This document shows, in pieces, positions 16,449 to 25,247 of a stretch of 64,000 nt of DNA; the stretch's first letter is position 1, and each line of letters begins with the position of its first letter. This DNA comes from JBNJFY01 sp051747265. GTDB lineage: Bacteria > Bacteroidota > Rhodothermia > Balneolales > Balneolaceae. The notes beneath the pieces are model-generated. The model did no database searches. It saw only the letters and a program-made list of their open reading frames with translations, and had not been told where the DNA came from. Location: positions 1 through 64,000 of the forward strand of contig JBNJFY010000005.1 of assembly GCA_051747265.1 (NCBI GenBank). The letters run 5' to 3'. Position numbers and translations under genes: made by a program.

Positions 16449-16872
16449 AATATTATTAATCGAAGATAATGAGGCCGATGTTCGGTTAACTCGAGAAGGT
16501 ATTAAAGAAGCGAAAATTAATAATAACCTGAGTGTGGTACGAGATGGCGAAGAGGCCATGGATTATCTGCATAAGCGTAATGGATTTGAAGATGTTCCAC
16601 GTCCTGATTTGGTACTTTTAGATCTAAATCTTCCCAAAAAAGATGGGCGGGAAGTATTGGAAGAGATTAAAAGCTCTGAAGATTTGAGAAGACTTCCGGT
16701 AGTGGTCTTAACTACTTCCGAAGCGGAAAAAGATATTGTGAAATCATACGAACTGCACGCCAACTGTTATGTGACCAAGCCTCTGGGCTTAGATCAATTT
16801 GTGGAGGTCATTAAAGCCATTGAAGATTTCTGGTTTAGTATTGTCAAGCTACCTGAAGAATTTAGTAAGTAA
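16426..16872 (+). CDS. Single-domain response regulator (Rcp1-like)
   Basis: 148 residues, one receiver domain and no output domain. The acidic pocket is near E13-D14, phospho-acceptor is D66 in LLDLNLP, the switch Thr is in VLTTSE and the conserved Lys in VTKPLG. An AAGGAG ribosome site sits inside the end of the kinase gene and the two genes overlap by 23 bases, so they are made together. It probably passes phosphate between this kinase and the downstream hybrid kinase, or acts on a protein partner; neither is shown. Confidence 0.92.
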   Translation: MQKNRPVEILLIEDNEADVRLTREGIKEAKINNNLSVVRDGEEAMDYLHKRNGFEDVPRPDLVLLDLNLPKKDGREVLEEIKSSEDLRRLPVVVLTTSEAEKDIVKSYELHANCYVTKPLGLDQFVEVIKAIEDFWFSIVKLPEEFSK

Positions 16873-16884
16873 CCTGTTCGGTAT

Positions 16885-18657
16885 ATGAATTTATTACTCA
16901 TTGAAGATAATCCCGGTGATGCCCGGCTTATTCAGATCTATTTGACTGAGTCGCGATTAGCCAATCAACCGAAACTGGAGACGGTAGTCCGTTTATCGGA
17001 AGCAGAATCGATTTTAGATCAACAAACTTTTGATCTGATTTTGTTGGATTTAAGTCTGCCCGACAGCTATGGGCTGGATACCTTCGACAAGGCCCTGGAT
17101 CTGGCTTCCGATACTCCCATAATCGTATTGACAGGCTTAGAAGACGAGGCCGTGGGTGTTGAAGCCGTTCGAAAGGGAGCCCAGGATTTTCTGATCAAGA
17201 AGGAGCTGAATGAGAGTGTACTTAGTCGAGCTATCCAATACGCGTTGGAGCGTCATCGGCTCAGTGAGCAACTGGAGCAAAGTGAAGCTCGATTGAAAGA
17301 AGCACAGAAGCTAGCCCAGTTCGGTAATTTTGAAATTGATTTAAATACCCAGGAAGTCACCTGGTCGGATGTGATGTTCGACATTATGGAGCTGGAGCGA
17401 GCCGAGGGGGAGCCGACGTTTGATAAATTTCTGGATCGTACACCTGAGGAGGGGCGTGCCAAGATTGAAAAGATTATTACGGAAACGATTCAATCGCGAG
17501 AGAAAAATTACATTGAACACCAAGTCACTACCTTTAAAGGACGTGAGCGCTACTTGTACAGTATTATCAACCCGATTATCTCCAATGGTGAAGTAGTTCG
17601 ATTGTTTGGTACCGCTCACGATATTACGCAGCGCAAGCTTACAGAAGAGAAGTTAAAGGCTAGTGAGCGTAGATATCGTGCTTTATTTCATGGTATGACC
17701 GATGAAGTGCTGGTGTTTCATCTGGACAGTGAAAACCATCCTCAACCATTTTTAGAGGTCAACGAAATGGCTTGTGAGCTGTTGGGATATACTCGCGAGG
17801 AGTTATTGGATATGACTGTAGAAGATATTGTGGATGGCGACACCATTGATTTGGAGAAGCGAATTGAGCATTTGGTTGAGAATAAAGAGTTCTTACGGGA
17901 TTCGGTCCACTTTACCAAGGATGGAACAAAAATCCCGGTTGAAGTCCGGGCGCATTTGTTCGAAATCAACGGAAAGCCAACGGTGTTGTCCATTGGGCGA
18001 GATATTCGCGAGCGATTAAAACTGGAGCAGGAGATCCTGGATATCAGTGAGCAGGAGCGACGGCGTATCGGTCAGGATCTGCATGATGGGTTGGGGCAAA
18101 TGCTGACCGGAATCGGGTTGATCAGTAAGAACCTAGCCCGTGAGATGAAACGAAGAGATTTGGAAGAAGCAGAGCATGTGCAGGAGATTGCCGATCTTGT
18201 CAAAGAAGCCGATCAATATGCGAGAGGACTTTCACATGGCTTAGTTCCGGTAAATGTAGAAGCCAACGGGCTAGATTCGGCTCTGCAGAACCTCACCGAA
18301 AAAACAACGTCCATTTTCGGGGTGCAATGTCACTTTCAACCTAAGGAATTGACGCTATTGGAAGATACCTCCACGGCGGTACATCTGTATCGCATCGCTC
18401 AGGAAGCCATCAATAATGCCATCAAACACGGTAAATCCAATGAAATTTGGGTGGAGTTGCAGTCGGATGATGAGATGATAGAACTGGAAGTAAGGGACGA
18501 TGGCGTGGGGTTCAATCCCGGTCAGGATGAGAACGAAGGCATGGGGTTACGCATCATGAACTATCGAGCCCAAATGATTGGGGGTAAGCTTCGTATTGAC
18601 AGTAGCGGGGATTACGGAACACGAGTTACTTGTAGTATTTCCAAACGAATTTCATAA
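16885..18657 (+). CDS. Receiver-PAS-PAS-HisKA_3 hybrid histidine kinase
   Basis: 590 residues, no membrane segment, so cytoplasmic. Receiver domain 1-125 with D55 in LLDLSLPD, PAS domains at about 135-250 and 262-385. The HisKA_3 (NarX/DegS-type) domain has its acceptor His in QDLHDGLGQ at residue 400; HATPase_c is at about 490-588 (AINNAIKHG, DDGVGF, GMGLRIM). HisKA_3 kinases usually pair with LuxR-type regulators, and one is encoded 31 bases downstream. It starts 12 bases after the Rcp1-like gene. The N-terminal receiver suggests input from the upstream kinase, forming a phosphorelay. Confidence 0.9.
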   Translation: MNLLLIEDNPGDARLIQIYLTESRLANQPKLETVVRLSEAESILDQQTFDLILLDLSLPDSYGLDTFDKALDLASDTPIIVLTGLEDEAVGVEAVRKGAQDFLIKKELNESVLSRAIQYALERHRLSEQLEQSEARLKEAQKLAQFGNFEIDLNTQEVTWSDVMFDIMELERAEGEPTFDKFLDRTPEEGRAKIEKIITETIQSREKNYIEHQVTTFKGRERYLYSIINPIISNGEVVRLFGTAHDITQRKLTEEKLKASERRYRALFHGMTDEVLVFHLDSENHPQPFLEVNEMACELLGYTREELLDMTVEDIVDGDTIDLEKRIEHLVENKEFLRDSVHFTKDGTKIPVEVRAHLFEINGKPTVLSIGRDIRERLKLEQEILDISEQERRRIGQDLHDGLGQMLTGIGLISKNLAREMKRRDLEEAEHVQEIADLVKEADQYARGLSHGLVPVNVEANGLDSALQNLTEKTTSIFGVQCHFQPKELTLLEDTSTAVHLYRIAQEAINNAIKHGKSNEIWVELQSDDEMIELEVRDDGVGFNPGQDENEGMGLRIMNYRAQMIGGKLRIDSSGDYGTRVTCSISKRIS

Positions 18658-18688
18658 AAAACAAACCATTGAATAAGGGAGTAAACCA

Positions 18689-19339
18689 ATGAAGAAAATA
18701 ATGATCGTCGATGATCATCCGCTAATTCGTAAGGGATTGGCGATGACCATCAATGCGGAACCAGAGTACGATGTAGTTGGTCAAGCTGAAACGGCCAGTG
18801 ATGGATTGCAGCTTCTGGAAGATCATCAACCGGATTTAGCGGTAGTAGATATCTCGCTTCCCGGAATGAGCGGCCTGGAGTTGATTAAAAACATGCAAGC
18901 GATTAATCCGGATCTACTCATTTTGGTGGTTTCTCGTCATGATGAGACCTTATATGCCGAACGAGCTATTCGAGCTGGCGCCAAGGGTTATGTTATGAAA
19001 GTGGAAGCCGGAGATGTGATCATGAAAGCGGTTCGCCGCGTATTGAATGGTGGCATCTATGTGAGTGAGCAAATTAACGAGCGTTTGCTTATGGGGTTAG
19101 CCTCCGGGTATAAACCATTGAAGCAAACTCCATTGGATGTTCTAAGTGACCGTGAATTGGAAGTCTTTGAGATGACCGGTCGCGGTATGAGCACACGAGA
19201 AATCGCTGAAAAACTATTCTTGTCGGTCAAGACGGTAGAATCCTACCGTGCCCGTATCAAGAATAAACTGAATCTCAGTAATGCCAATGAGTTAGTGCTT
19301 CACGCCGTACAATGGGTGGAGGGCGAAGGAGCGGGTTAA
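18689..19339 (+). CDS. LuxR/NarL-family response regulator
   Basis: 216 residues. Receiver domain with acidic DDH at 8-10 and phospho-acceptor D54 in VVDISLPGM. C-terminal GerE/LuxR helix-turn-helix at about 148-212, beginning LSDRELEVFE and containing STREIAEKLFLSVKTVE. A good ribosome site (AAGGGAG) precedes the ATG. It is the likely DNA-binding output of the preceding HisKA_3 kinase. Targets unknown; the next gene is an SDR after a terminator. Confidence 0.92.
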   Translation: MKKIMIVDDHPLIRKGLAMTINAEPEYDVVGQAETASDGLQLLEDHQPDLAVVDISLPGMSGLELIKNMQAINPDLLILVVSRHDETLYAERAIRAGAKGYVMKVEAGDVIMKAVRRVLNGGIYVSEQINERLLMGLASGYKPLKQTPLDVLSDRELEVFEMTGRGMSTREIAEKLFLSVKTVESYRARIKNKLNLSNANELVLHAVQWVEGEGAG

Positions 19340-19546
19340 GCTCACCAGTTTTCTATGTGGGGCGTAGCCTTATAGCAGTAATGGAAAATATCCGATATCC
19401 AGATGGGTGGGTATGCTACATCGTAAAAGGTTCTCAACCATTAACGTGTTAGTAGTTACTGATATGCAAGATGATGGACGTAAGACACCCATCAGCCCTG
19501 TAGATTTGTTGACCCAAAACCGTGACGATCGAAAGACGAGCATAGT

Positions 19547-19574
19547 AAAGGGAGCCTGGAAAAGGCTCCCTTTT
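19547..19574 (+). terminator. Rho-independent terminator
   Basis: GGGAGCC (19550-19556), a 7-base loop, GGCTCCC (19564-19570), then TTTT. It lies about 200 bases past the LuxR regulator, just before the SDR gene. Confidence 0.75.
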
Positions 19575-19610
19575 ACATTATGATAAATATACTAAACCAA
19601 GAGGTGACTT

Positions 19611-20387
19611 ATGGAAGCTACTCAGACGTATGATAATATGAAGGGAAAGGTCGCACTGATAACCGGAGCCGGTAAGGGTATTGGACGAAGCACAGCTCTG
19701 GCATTTGCGTATCAGAAAGCAAAAGTAGCTTTGGCTGACTGGGATGAAGATGCGGCCCGGGAAACGGGAGAGTTGGTAGAGGAGATGGGTGGCGAATACC
19801 TGGTGCTCAAGGTGGACGTGAGTAAACCGGATGATGTGGAGCGTATGGTTCAGCAGACGATCGAAGAATTTGGTCAACTTGATTACGCTTGTAACAATGC
19901 GGGTATTGGGGGAGAATCCAATAACACATCGGATTATAGTGTAGAGGGCTGGAAAAAGGTGATGAACGTTAATTTGGATGGGGTGTTTTATAGTATGAAA
20001 TACGAACTCCCTCATATCCTGAAGCAAAAAGGAGCCATCGTTAATATGGCCTCGATTCTAGGTAAGGTGGGGTTCGCCTCCGCACCGGCCTATTCGGCAG
20101 CCAAGCATGGAGTTATTGGCTTAACCGAATCATCAGCTCTTGAGTTTTCGGGGCAAGGAGTACGCATTAACGCTATCTGCCCGGCTTTTATAAAAACGCC
20201 CATGTTGGAAACCGCGGGCATTGTTGAGGGCGAAGAGGTTTATGATCAGATAAAATCGATGCATCCTATCGGACGTTTGGGAAGCCCAGAAGAGATTGCT
20301 AATGCTGTAGTTTGGTTGTGTTCAGATGCCGCTTCTTTCGTAACCGGAACATCCTTGATGGTAGATGGGGGCTATACCGCACATTAA
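19611..20387 (+). CDS. Short-chain dehydrogenase/reductase (classical SDR)
   Basis: 258 residues. Cofactor motif TGAGKGIG at 18-25, NNAG at 95-98, and catalytic S148, Y161 and K165 (YSAAK). D44 after the second strand (ADWDED) favours NAD over NADP. The C-terminal SLMVDGGYTA end is typical. The family oxidises or reduces alcohols, ketones or sugars; the substrate cannot be told. An AGAGGTGA ribosome site precedes the ATG. It stands alone between a terminator and a MITE-like element. Confidence 0.88.
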   Translation: MEATQTYDNMKGKVALITGAGKGIGRSTALAFAYQKAKVALADWDEDAARETGELVEEMGGEYLVLKVDVSKPDDVERMVQQTIEEFGQLDYACNNAGIGGESNNTSDYSVEGWKKVMNVNLDGVFYSMKYELPHILKQKGAIVNMASILGKVGFASAPAYSAAKHGVIGLTESSALEFSGQGVRINAICPAFIKTPMLETAGIVEGEEVYDQIKSMHPIGRLGSPEEIANAVVWLCSDAASFVTGTSLMVDGGYTAH

Positions 20388-20847
20388 TAGCAACAGGTTC
20401 GATGTTGATTGGCCTAGGTAATAGGTAGGTAAATAGTGTTCTTCTATTGAGTGGTAAAGTCAATCGCAATAGAAAAGTAAAGACTTTCCTTGATCCGAAT
20501 CGTATTAACCCTGACACTCTTTATTGAACAGACCCAAATCACTATCAGAGGGCTTTGCAAAACTACCTGTCATTGCGAACGTAGTGCGGCAATCCCCTGA
20601 TTAGATTGTGTAAACGGTGATTCTTACTACATCTTGGCATGACCGAATAAATTTCGGAAGGTTTTGCAAAGCCCTCTATCATTGCCAATGCTGCGTAATG
20701 AAGCACTGCAATCCATCATTAGTAAATGAGTTGTGTCTACCCTGATCACTTCACAAAGAGTCGGATAATTGATAAGTCAACCAATTGAAAATTGTTATTG
20801 ATTGCCTAGATTGTGGTACTAGTAATCACATAACATAATTGGAGTGC
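20388..20847. other. Gene-free region holding a MITE-like element
   Basis: 460 bases between the SDR gene and the next kinase. It holds the 129-bp element at 20548-20676 and, right of it, a diverged phrase (about 20680-20725) that resembles part of the element interior. I see no gene. Confidence 0.65.
20548..20676. mobile_element. 129-bp MITE-like element, copy A
   Basis: Perfect terminal inverted repeats GAGGGCTTTGCAAAAC (left) and its complement (20661-20676). It is flanked on both sides by TATCA (20543-20547 and 20677-20681), a likely 5-bp target duplication. No coding capacity. A second copy of exactly the same length is at 43194-43322. Confidence 0.85.
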
Positions 20848-22428
20848 ATGCCGCGGTTTTTTTTAAGTACTGGTTTTGGGTTGATCTTCAGCTTATGGGT
20901 ATGGATGGGGGCTGCACAGGCATTCGAGAAGGATATCGACAAATCTAAACCTCCGTCTTATTTTTCAGCGGATACTACCAATGAAAAGTTACCACTATCA
21001 TTAGTAACAGCTGATCAAACGGTAGCTTTGAAGCGGTTATATGAAGACCGCGATCAGGAGGGTCAGTATGTCTGGTTAGATTCAACTGTTGTAATTGCTG
21101 GTCGAGCCAATACGGCATCCGGACAATTCCATGAGCTGTATCTGCAAAGCTATATTCAGGATGACAGGGTCGGTTTTTCAATCTTCTCTGAAAAGATGGG
21201 AACAGAGTTTCAGGCAGGGGATTCCCTGATAGTCCGCGGAAAGGTTCAGGTCTATTTGGGTTTACTTGAAGTCTTGGTACAGGAGTATCGGGTGGTTCCG
21301 GATTCCTCTACATTCAGGTCAAATATGGTAACACTGCCCATTGAACGAGTCCTAAAACAACCACATAAATACATTGGTATGTTGGTTCAGGGGGGAGGCA
21401 GTATCAGCGAAATCAGTAATCACTACAATGGGAAGTACCTTAAGATTCGGTTGAATGATCATCCGGATAGAGAAGTGCCCATATATATCACCAATTTTCA
21501 TGCTGATTTTGAAAAGTTTGAACTGGATGAACTGAATATTGGAGATCAGGTAACGTTCCGTGGGGTATTTACCCAGTTCGATTTCGATGATGATGGTGAA
21601 GCTAATTTTGTGATAACTCCTCGCCAGTATCAAGATTTGGCATCGGGTTACTTTACTGCTCGTATTCGCAACATCAGTTTGGGTCTGATAAGTGTCATCG
21701 CTTTGTTGGGGATCGTTTGGATTGTAACATTGCAGCGAAAAGTCAAAACACGTACTTACGCATTAGAGCAAGCGCTTGATGAACGGGATGATTTAATTCG
21801 AGAAGTTCATCATCGGATCAAAAACAATTTGGGGGTAGTTAGTGGCTTGCTTCAATTGCAGAAAGAATACACTACCAGCGATGTAGCCAGAGAAATTTTG
21901 GATAATAGTAACAAGCGGATTGCCTCAATCGCGAACGTTCATTCTCAGCTTCATCAAACCAGAGAAGGCGGGACCGAGCGAGTTGAGATGTCCGATTACC
22001 TTTACCAGTTGGTTTGCGGTATCCAAGACTCCATGGATGATTATGACAAAGGAATTCAGGTACATACCTCGCTTGATACGGTTACATTAAATGCTGATCA
22101 AGCTACGTACTGTGGTTTATTGCTCAATGAGCTGATGGTAAATAGCTATAAATATGCCTTTAATACTTCCTTGGTGCCCGAGAAGGATGAGTCGGATGTA
22201 GAGTCACCGGCTATAACCGTAGAATTAACTTATGACAAAGAGTCCGAGCGGGTTTCTTTGATGGTCTCCGATAATGGTATAGGCATTGAAAGAGAGGAAT
22301 TATCGGAAGTTCAAACTCTGGGTATGAATCTTATCCAAAGTTTTACCAAACAATTAAAAGGGACCCTCAAGTTTGATGAGATGCTTACGCCAGGAACTTC
22401 TGCTCGAATTTCCTTTCCCCGAAAATAA
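20848..22428 (+). CDS. Periplasmic-sensor histidine kinase, HisKA_2 type
   Basis: 526 residues from the ATG at 20848 (a TTG nine bases earlier is in frame). A signal-type N-terminus (MPRFFLSTGFGLIFSLW, cleavage near AQA) is followed by a beta-rich periplasmic region (about 60-265), which reads like two OB-fold-type segments. One membrane helix lies at about 272-294. The HisKA_2 domain has its acceptor His in EVHHRIKNNLGV (about 320), then a HATPase with LNELMVNSYKYAF and DNGIGIE. HisKA_2 kinases often lack a linked regulator, as here. The sensor ligand is unknown. Confidence 0.85.
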   Translation: MPRFFLSTGFGLIFSLWVWMGAAQAFEKDIDKSKPPSYFSADTTNEKLPLSLVTADQTVALKRLYEDRDQEGQYVWLDSTVVIAGRANTASGQFHELYLQSYIQDDRVGFSIFSEKMGTEFQAGDSLIVRGKVQVYLGLLEVLVQEYRVVPDSSTFRSNMVTLPIERVLKQPHKYIGMLVQGGGSISEISNHYNGKYLKIRLNDHPDREVPIYITNFHADFEKFELDELNIGDQVTFRGVFTQFDFDDDGEANFVITPRQYQDLASGYFTARIRNISLGLISVIALLGIVWIVTLQRKVKTRTYALEQALDERDDLIREVHHRIKNNLGVVSGLLQLQKEYTTSDVAREILDNSNKRIASIANVHSQLHQTREGGTERVEMSDYLYQLVCGIQDSMDDYDKGIQVHTSLDTVTLNADQATYCGLLLNELMVNSYKYAFNTSLVPEKDESDVESPAITVELTYDKESERVSLMVSDNGIGIEREELSEVQTLGMNLIQSFTKQLKGTLKFDEMLTPGTSARISFPRK

Positions 22429-22530
22429 AATTTTGGGGATACGGGGCTAATCTGTGAATGGATCGATACTGGTAGGTATTCTTGTTATATTGATCTGAAT
22501 TAACAAATACAGCAAAAATAACTTATTGCG

Positions 22531-22908
22531 ATGAAATTAGTGGACAGCTCTGGTAACGAGATTACCAGCAAAGAAAACAAGGAAGCCAAAGAACTGGAAA
22601 AACAACTCTCCAAAAAATCGGAAGAGTTAATTGAACCCATTTTAAATAAGATTAAGTTAAGTGGGAGTCAACTTCCACAAGAACAGTTGATGCAGTTGGT
22701 TTCAATGGCACATTCGTCGCTGTTCAACCGATTAATCTATAATCTAATTATTAAAGCCGGTTATACAGATATTAATGATCTGTTGACGGAAGATGATGTC
22801 GAAGAGCTGAAAACCAACCTCTCCAACCAGATTCGAATGGTTGATCCCAATGAGATGAAACAACAAATGGATGCTGCTCAGAATCCCAAAGGAGGGGGCA
22901 GTAACTAA
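22531..22908 (+). CDS. Conserved-looking small cytoplasmic protein, unknown function
   Basis: 125 residues, charged and mainly helical. A Lys/Glu-rich N-terminal third (about 10-40) is followed by a helical centre (QLMQLVSMAHSSLFNRLIYN) and a Gly-Ser tail. No signal peptide or membrane helix. I do not recognise a family. It lies 100 bases after a histidine kinase and is followed by a good terminator, so it is probably a genuine gene. Confidence 0.65.
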   Translation: MKLVDSSGNEITSKENKEAKELEKQLSKKSEELIEPILNKIKLSGSQLPQEQLMQLVSMAHSSLFNRLIYNLIIKAGYTDINDLLTEDDVEELKTNLSNQIRMVDPNEMKQQMDAAQNPKGGGSN

Positions 22909-22937
22909 ACCCACTTTTAAAAATTTTAATAACCGAA

Positions 22938-22971
22938 AGCCCGATCTCCTAAAAGCAGGTCGGGTTTTTTA
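22938..22971 (+). terminator. Rho-independent terminator
   Basis: CCCGATCT (22940-22947) pairs with AGGTCGGG (22957-22964) with one T-G wobble, then six T. It ends the small-protein gene, between convergent genes. Confidence 0.8.
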
Positions 22972-22984
22972 TGTTATGAATATA

Positions 22985-24856
22985 TTAAACTTCAAGACTA
23001 CTGGTGGCATCGAACTGAATATCAATTTTGGTGCCGCCATTTCTATGTAACTCATATTCAGCATTCATTTGCTGAGTGAGTTTTTCCACGATATTCAACC
23101 CTAGTGAGTTGCTGTAGTCTAGCTGTTCATTTTGGTTCAACCCAATACCATTATCACGAACCAACAAATGATATTTGTCTCCTTGCTGCTTGAACGACAG
23201 GGCTATTTCCGGATGGGCAATAGTTTGATCAAAAGCGTGATGTAAGGCGTTGTTTATTAACTCATTGATGATCAGTCCAGTGGGTACAGCATGGGTTACC
23301 GGTAGTTGTACCGGATCAATTTCAAGATCCAAATCAACTTTAGCCTCTGTAGGAGATTCATAGACCAGTACCTCGGATAATTTGGTGATATACGCTTTCA
23401 TATCGATTTGATCCAAATTATCAGAGGAATACAGTAGCTCGTGCACCAAAGCGATAGATTTGACTCGGTGTTTGGTATGCATTAACTCTTCAATCACCTG
23501 ATTTTGATCGTTTTTGCGCTGCTGAAGCTCCAGCATAGCATGAATAAGGGCCAAATTATTTTTTACCCGATGATGTACTTCCGCCACTAATACTTCTTTT
23601 TCGGCAATAGTTTGCCGGAGGTTAGCTTGTATTGATTTCTGCTCGGTGATATCTACAGCATTGGCTATACATCCTACAATTTCACCACTTCGATCAGTGA
23701 GCGGATCCACCGCAGATTGAAAGACTCTGCCCATATATTCAAACTCATAACGGGCCGGTTCACCACGTAGGGCTTGCCGGTGCATCTGGATAGGAGTATA
23801 GGAATCATCGTCGGTTTGAAAGTATTCATATAAACTTTTACCCGCTACTTCATTGGGTTTGGTATCTAATAGTTCCAAACCACTGCCCGATGATGAGGTA
23901 AATATCAAATCTTTGTCCGTTGTCCATACGATGGCAGGGATTTGGTCAAAAATCTGCGATATTCGCTGCTCTTTTTGATGGAGGATCTGTTCGGCTTTTC
24001 GGCGATCTGTAATGTCTAGCACGGTTCCCAAAATGGCAGGTTTACCGTTGTATCGAATCATCCCACTGTGTATGAGCACCGGTAAGTAAGAACCGGAGCG
24101 TTGTTTCAGGTTTAGCTCATATTCAAAGACATCCAACTGGCCCTTGGATCGGGCTTCCATGACCTTACGAACGCGATGGCCGTCTTCAGGCGTCAGAAGC
24201 TCAAAAAAGTTGATCCCGATTATTTCTTCAGGGGTATACTCTAGTAGATTGGCCGCCTTATTGTTGCTGAATATGATTTTTTCATCCTGAAGTATATACA
24301 GCCCAAACAGTGACTGTTCGGCAAGTAATTGGTATTTCTGCTGCAATTCTTGATTAGTCTGACGTTGCGACATCGTATCGGTGACATCATAGGTTACCCC
24401 CATCAATTTACGTGGGATTCCTTGTGGGTCCGTAATCAAACGACCCAGACAGTGCAGCCATCGAATACTTCCATCTACGGTATAGATGCGGTGTTTAACT
24501 TGGTATTCGTCAGAGTGTTTATTGTTTAGCGTTTCCTCAATGTTTTTATAAACCTTATCCCGATCTTTTTCATGGATTAGTTCGAGGTAGGCGTCCAGAC
24601 TCCCATCAAACCTATCTGGGTTAGTGTCGAATAGGTTATATACTTCGTCAGACCAATGAACCCGATCGGAGTTTAAATCCCATTGCCAGGTGCCCACCTG
24701 TGCCGTTTCTAAGGCTTCCCGATGGAGTTTACCGCTATGTTCAAGCGATTCTACCCGCTCTTTCAACCGCGCATTTTCTGCTTCCAGCTGCTTTACCCGT
24801 TCCTCTGTACCAGGCAGCGATGAGGCGTCATCGGCCTCTGATCCTTCTTTTTTCAT
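22985..24856 (-). CDS. Cytoplasmic triple-PAS HisKA_2 histidine kinase
   Basis: 623 residues, no membrane helix. N-terminal coiled coil (about 15-45), PAS 1 (about 48-165, with the PAS_3 fold phrase VGTWQWDL), PAS 2 (about 172-290), and PAS 3 (about 298-410). The HisKA_2 domain has its acceptor His in EVHHRVKNNLAL at about 427, followed by HATPase_c (INELINNALHHAF, DNGIGL). This is the second HisKA_2 kinase nearby, facing the first. No response regulator is adjacent, so its partner is elsewhere or is one of the regulators 4-8 kb away. Confidence 0.88.
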   Translation of the reverse strand: MKKEGSEADDASSLPGTEERVKQLEAENARLKERVESLEHSGKLHREALETAQVGTWQWDLNSDRVHWSDEVYNLFDTNPDRFDGSLDAYLELIHEKDRDKVYKNIEETLNNKHSDEYQVKHRIYTVDGSIRWLHCLGRLITDPQGIPRKLMGVTYDVTDTMSQRQTNQELQQKYQLLAEQSLFGLYILQDEKIIFSNNKAANLLEYTPEEIIGINFFELLTPEDGHRVRKVMEARSKGQLDVFEYELNLKQRSGSYLPVLIHSGMIRYNGKPAILGTVLDITDRRKAEQILHQKEQRISQIFDQIPAIVWTTDKDLIFTSSSGSGLELLDTKPNEVAGKSLYEYFQTDDDSYTPIQMHRQALRGEPARYEFEYMGRVFQSAVDPLTDRSGEIVGCIANAVDITEQKSIQANLRQTIAEKEVLVAEVHHRVKNNLALIHAMLELQQRKNDQNQVIEELMHTKHRVKSIALVHELLYSSDNLDQIDMKAYITKLSEVLVYESPTEAKVDLDLEIDPVQLPVTHAVPTGLIINELINNALHHAFDQTIAHPEIALSFKQQGDKYHLLVRDNGIGLNQNEQLDYSNSLGLNIVEKLTQQMNAEYELHRNGGTKIDIQFDATSSLEV

Positions 24857-24932
24857 TTAGTGTCTCCCGAGTTATATCCCCTAAAGGTGCTGTTTTAGCA
24901 ATGGTATAATGGTTCTTACAGCTAGTTGATCT

Positions 24933-25163
24933 TCACATTTCCAGTGGTTTGATTTCTGCAATATAATAGATTTCGTCATCCTCGCTAATTACATGACCTT
25001 TAAGCACCTCAAATTTTTGCCCGTCTTTTAGTGGTGCGTCAATCTGATCGATATCCAGGTCGTCTGCGGATATGGAGCGTCCGCCTTCGTCTTCCCATCT
25101 TTGCTGTTTCAGATCCAACTGCTTGGATAATTGCGGATTGTCAATCTTGAGCTTTATCTGCAT
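24933..25163 (-). CDS. Small acidic protein, unknown function
   Basis: 76 residues, rich in Asp, Glu and Lys, starting MQIKLKIDNPQLSKQL and with strands suggested by FEVLKGHV and IYYIAEIKPLEM. No signal peptide or membrane helix. No family recognised. It sits between the class V aminotransferase and the triple-PAS kinase on the same strand, with gaps of 84 and 76 bases. Confidence 0.55.
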   Translation of the reverse strand: MQIKLKIDNPQLSKQLDLKQQRWEDEGGRSISADDLDIDQIDAPLKDGQKFEVLKGHVISEDDEIYYIAEIKPLEM

Positions 25164-25247
25164 AAGTCACCAATTGGATTGCGATTAATTCAACCTATAC
25201 AACAACAAACTGAGAAGGGGCATTTCATTGATTAGGTGCTCGCTTGA

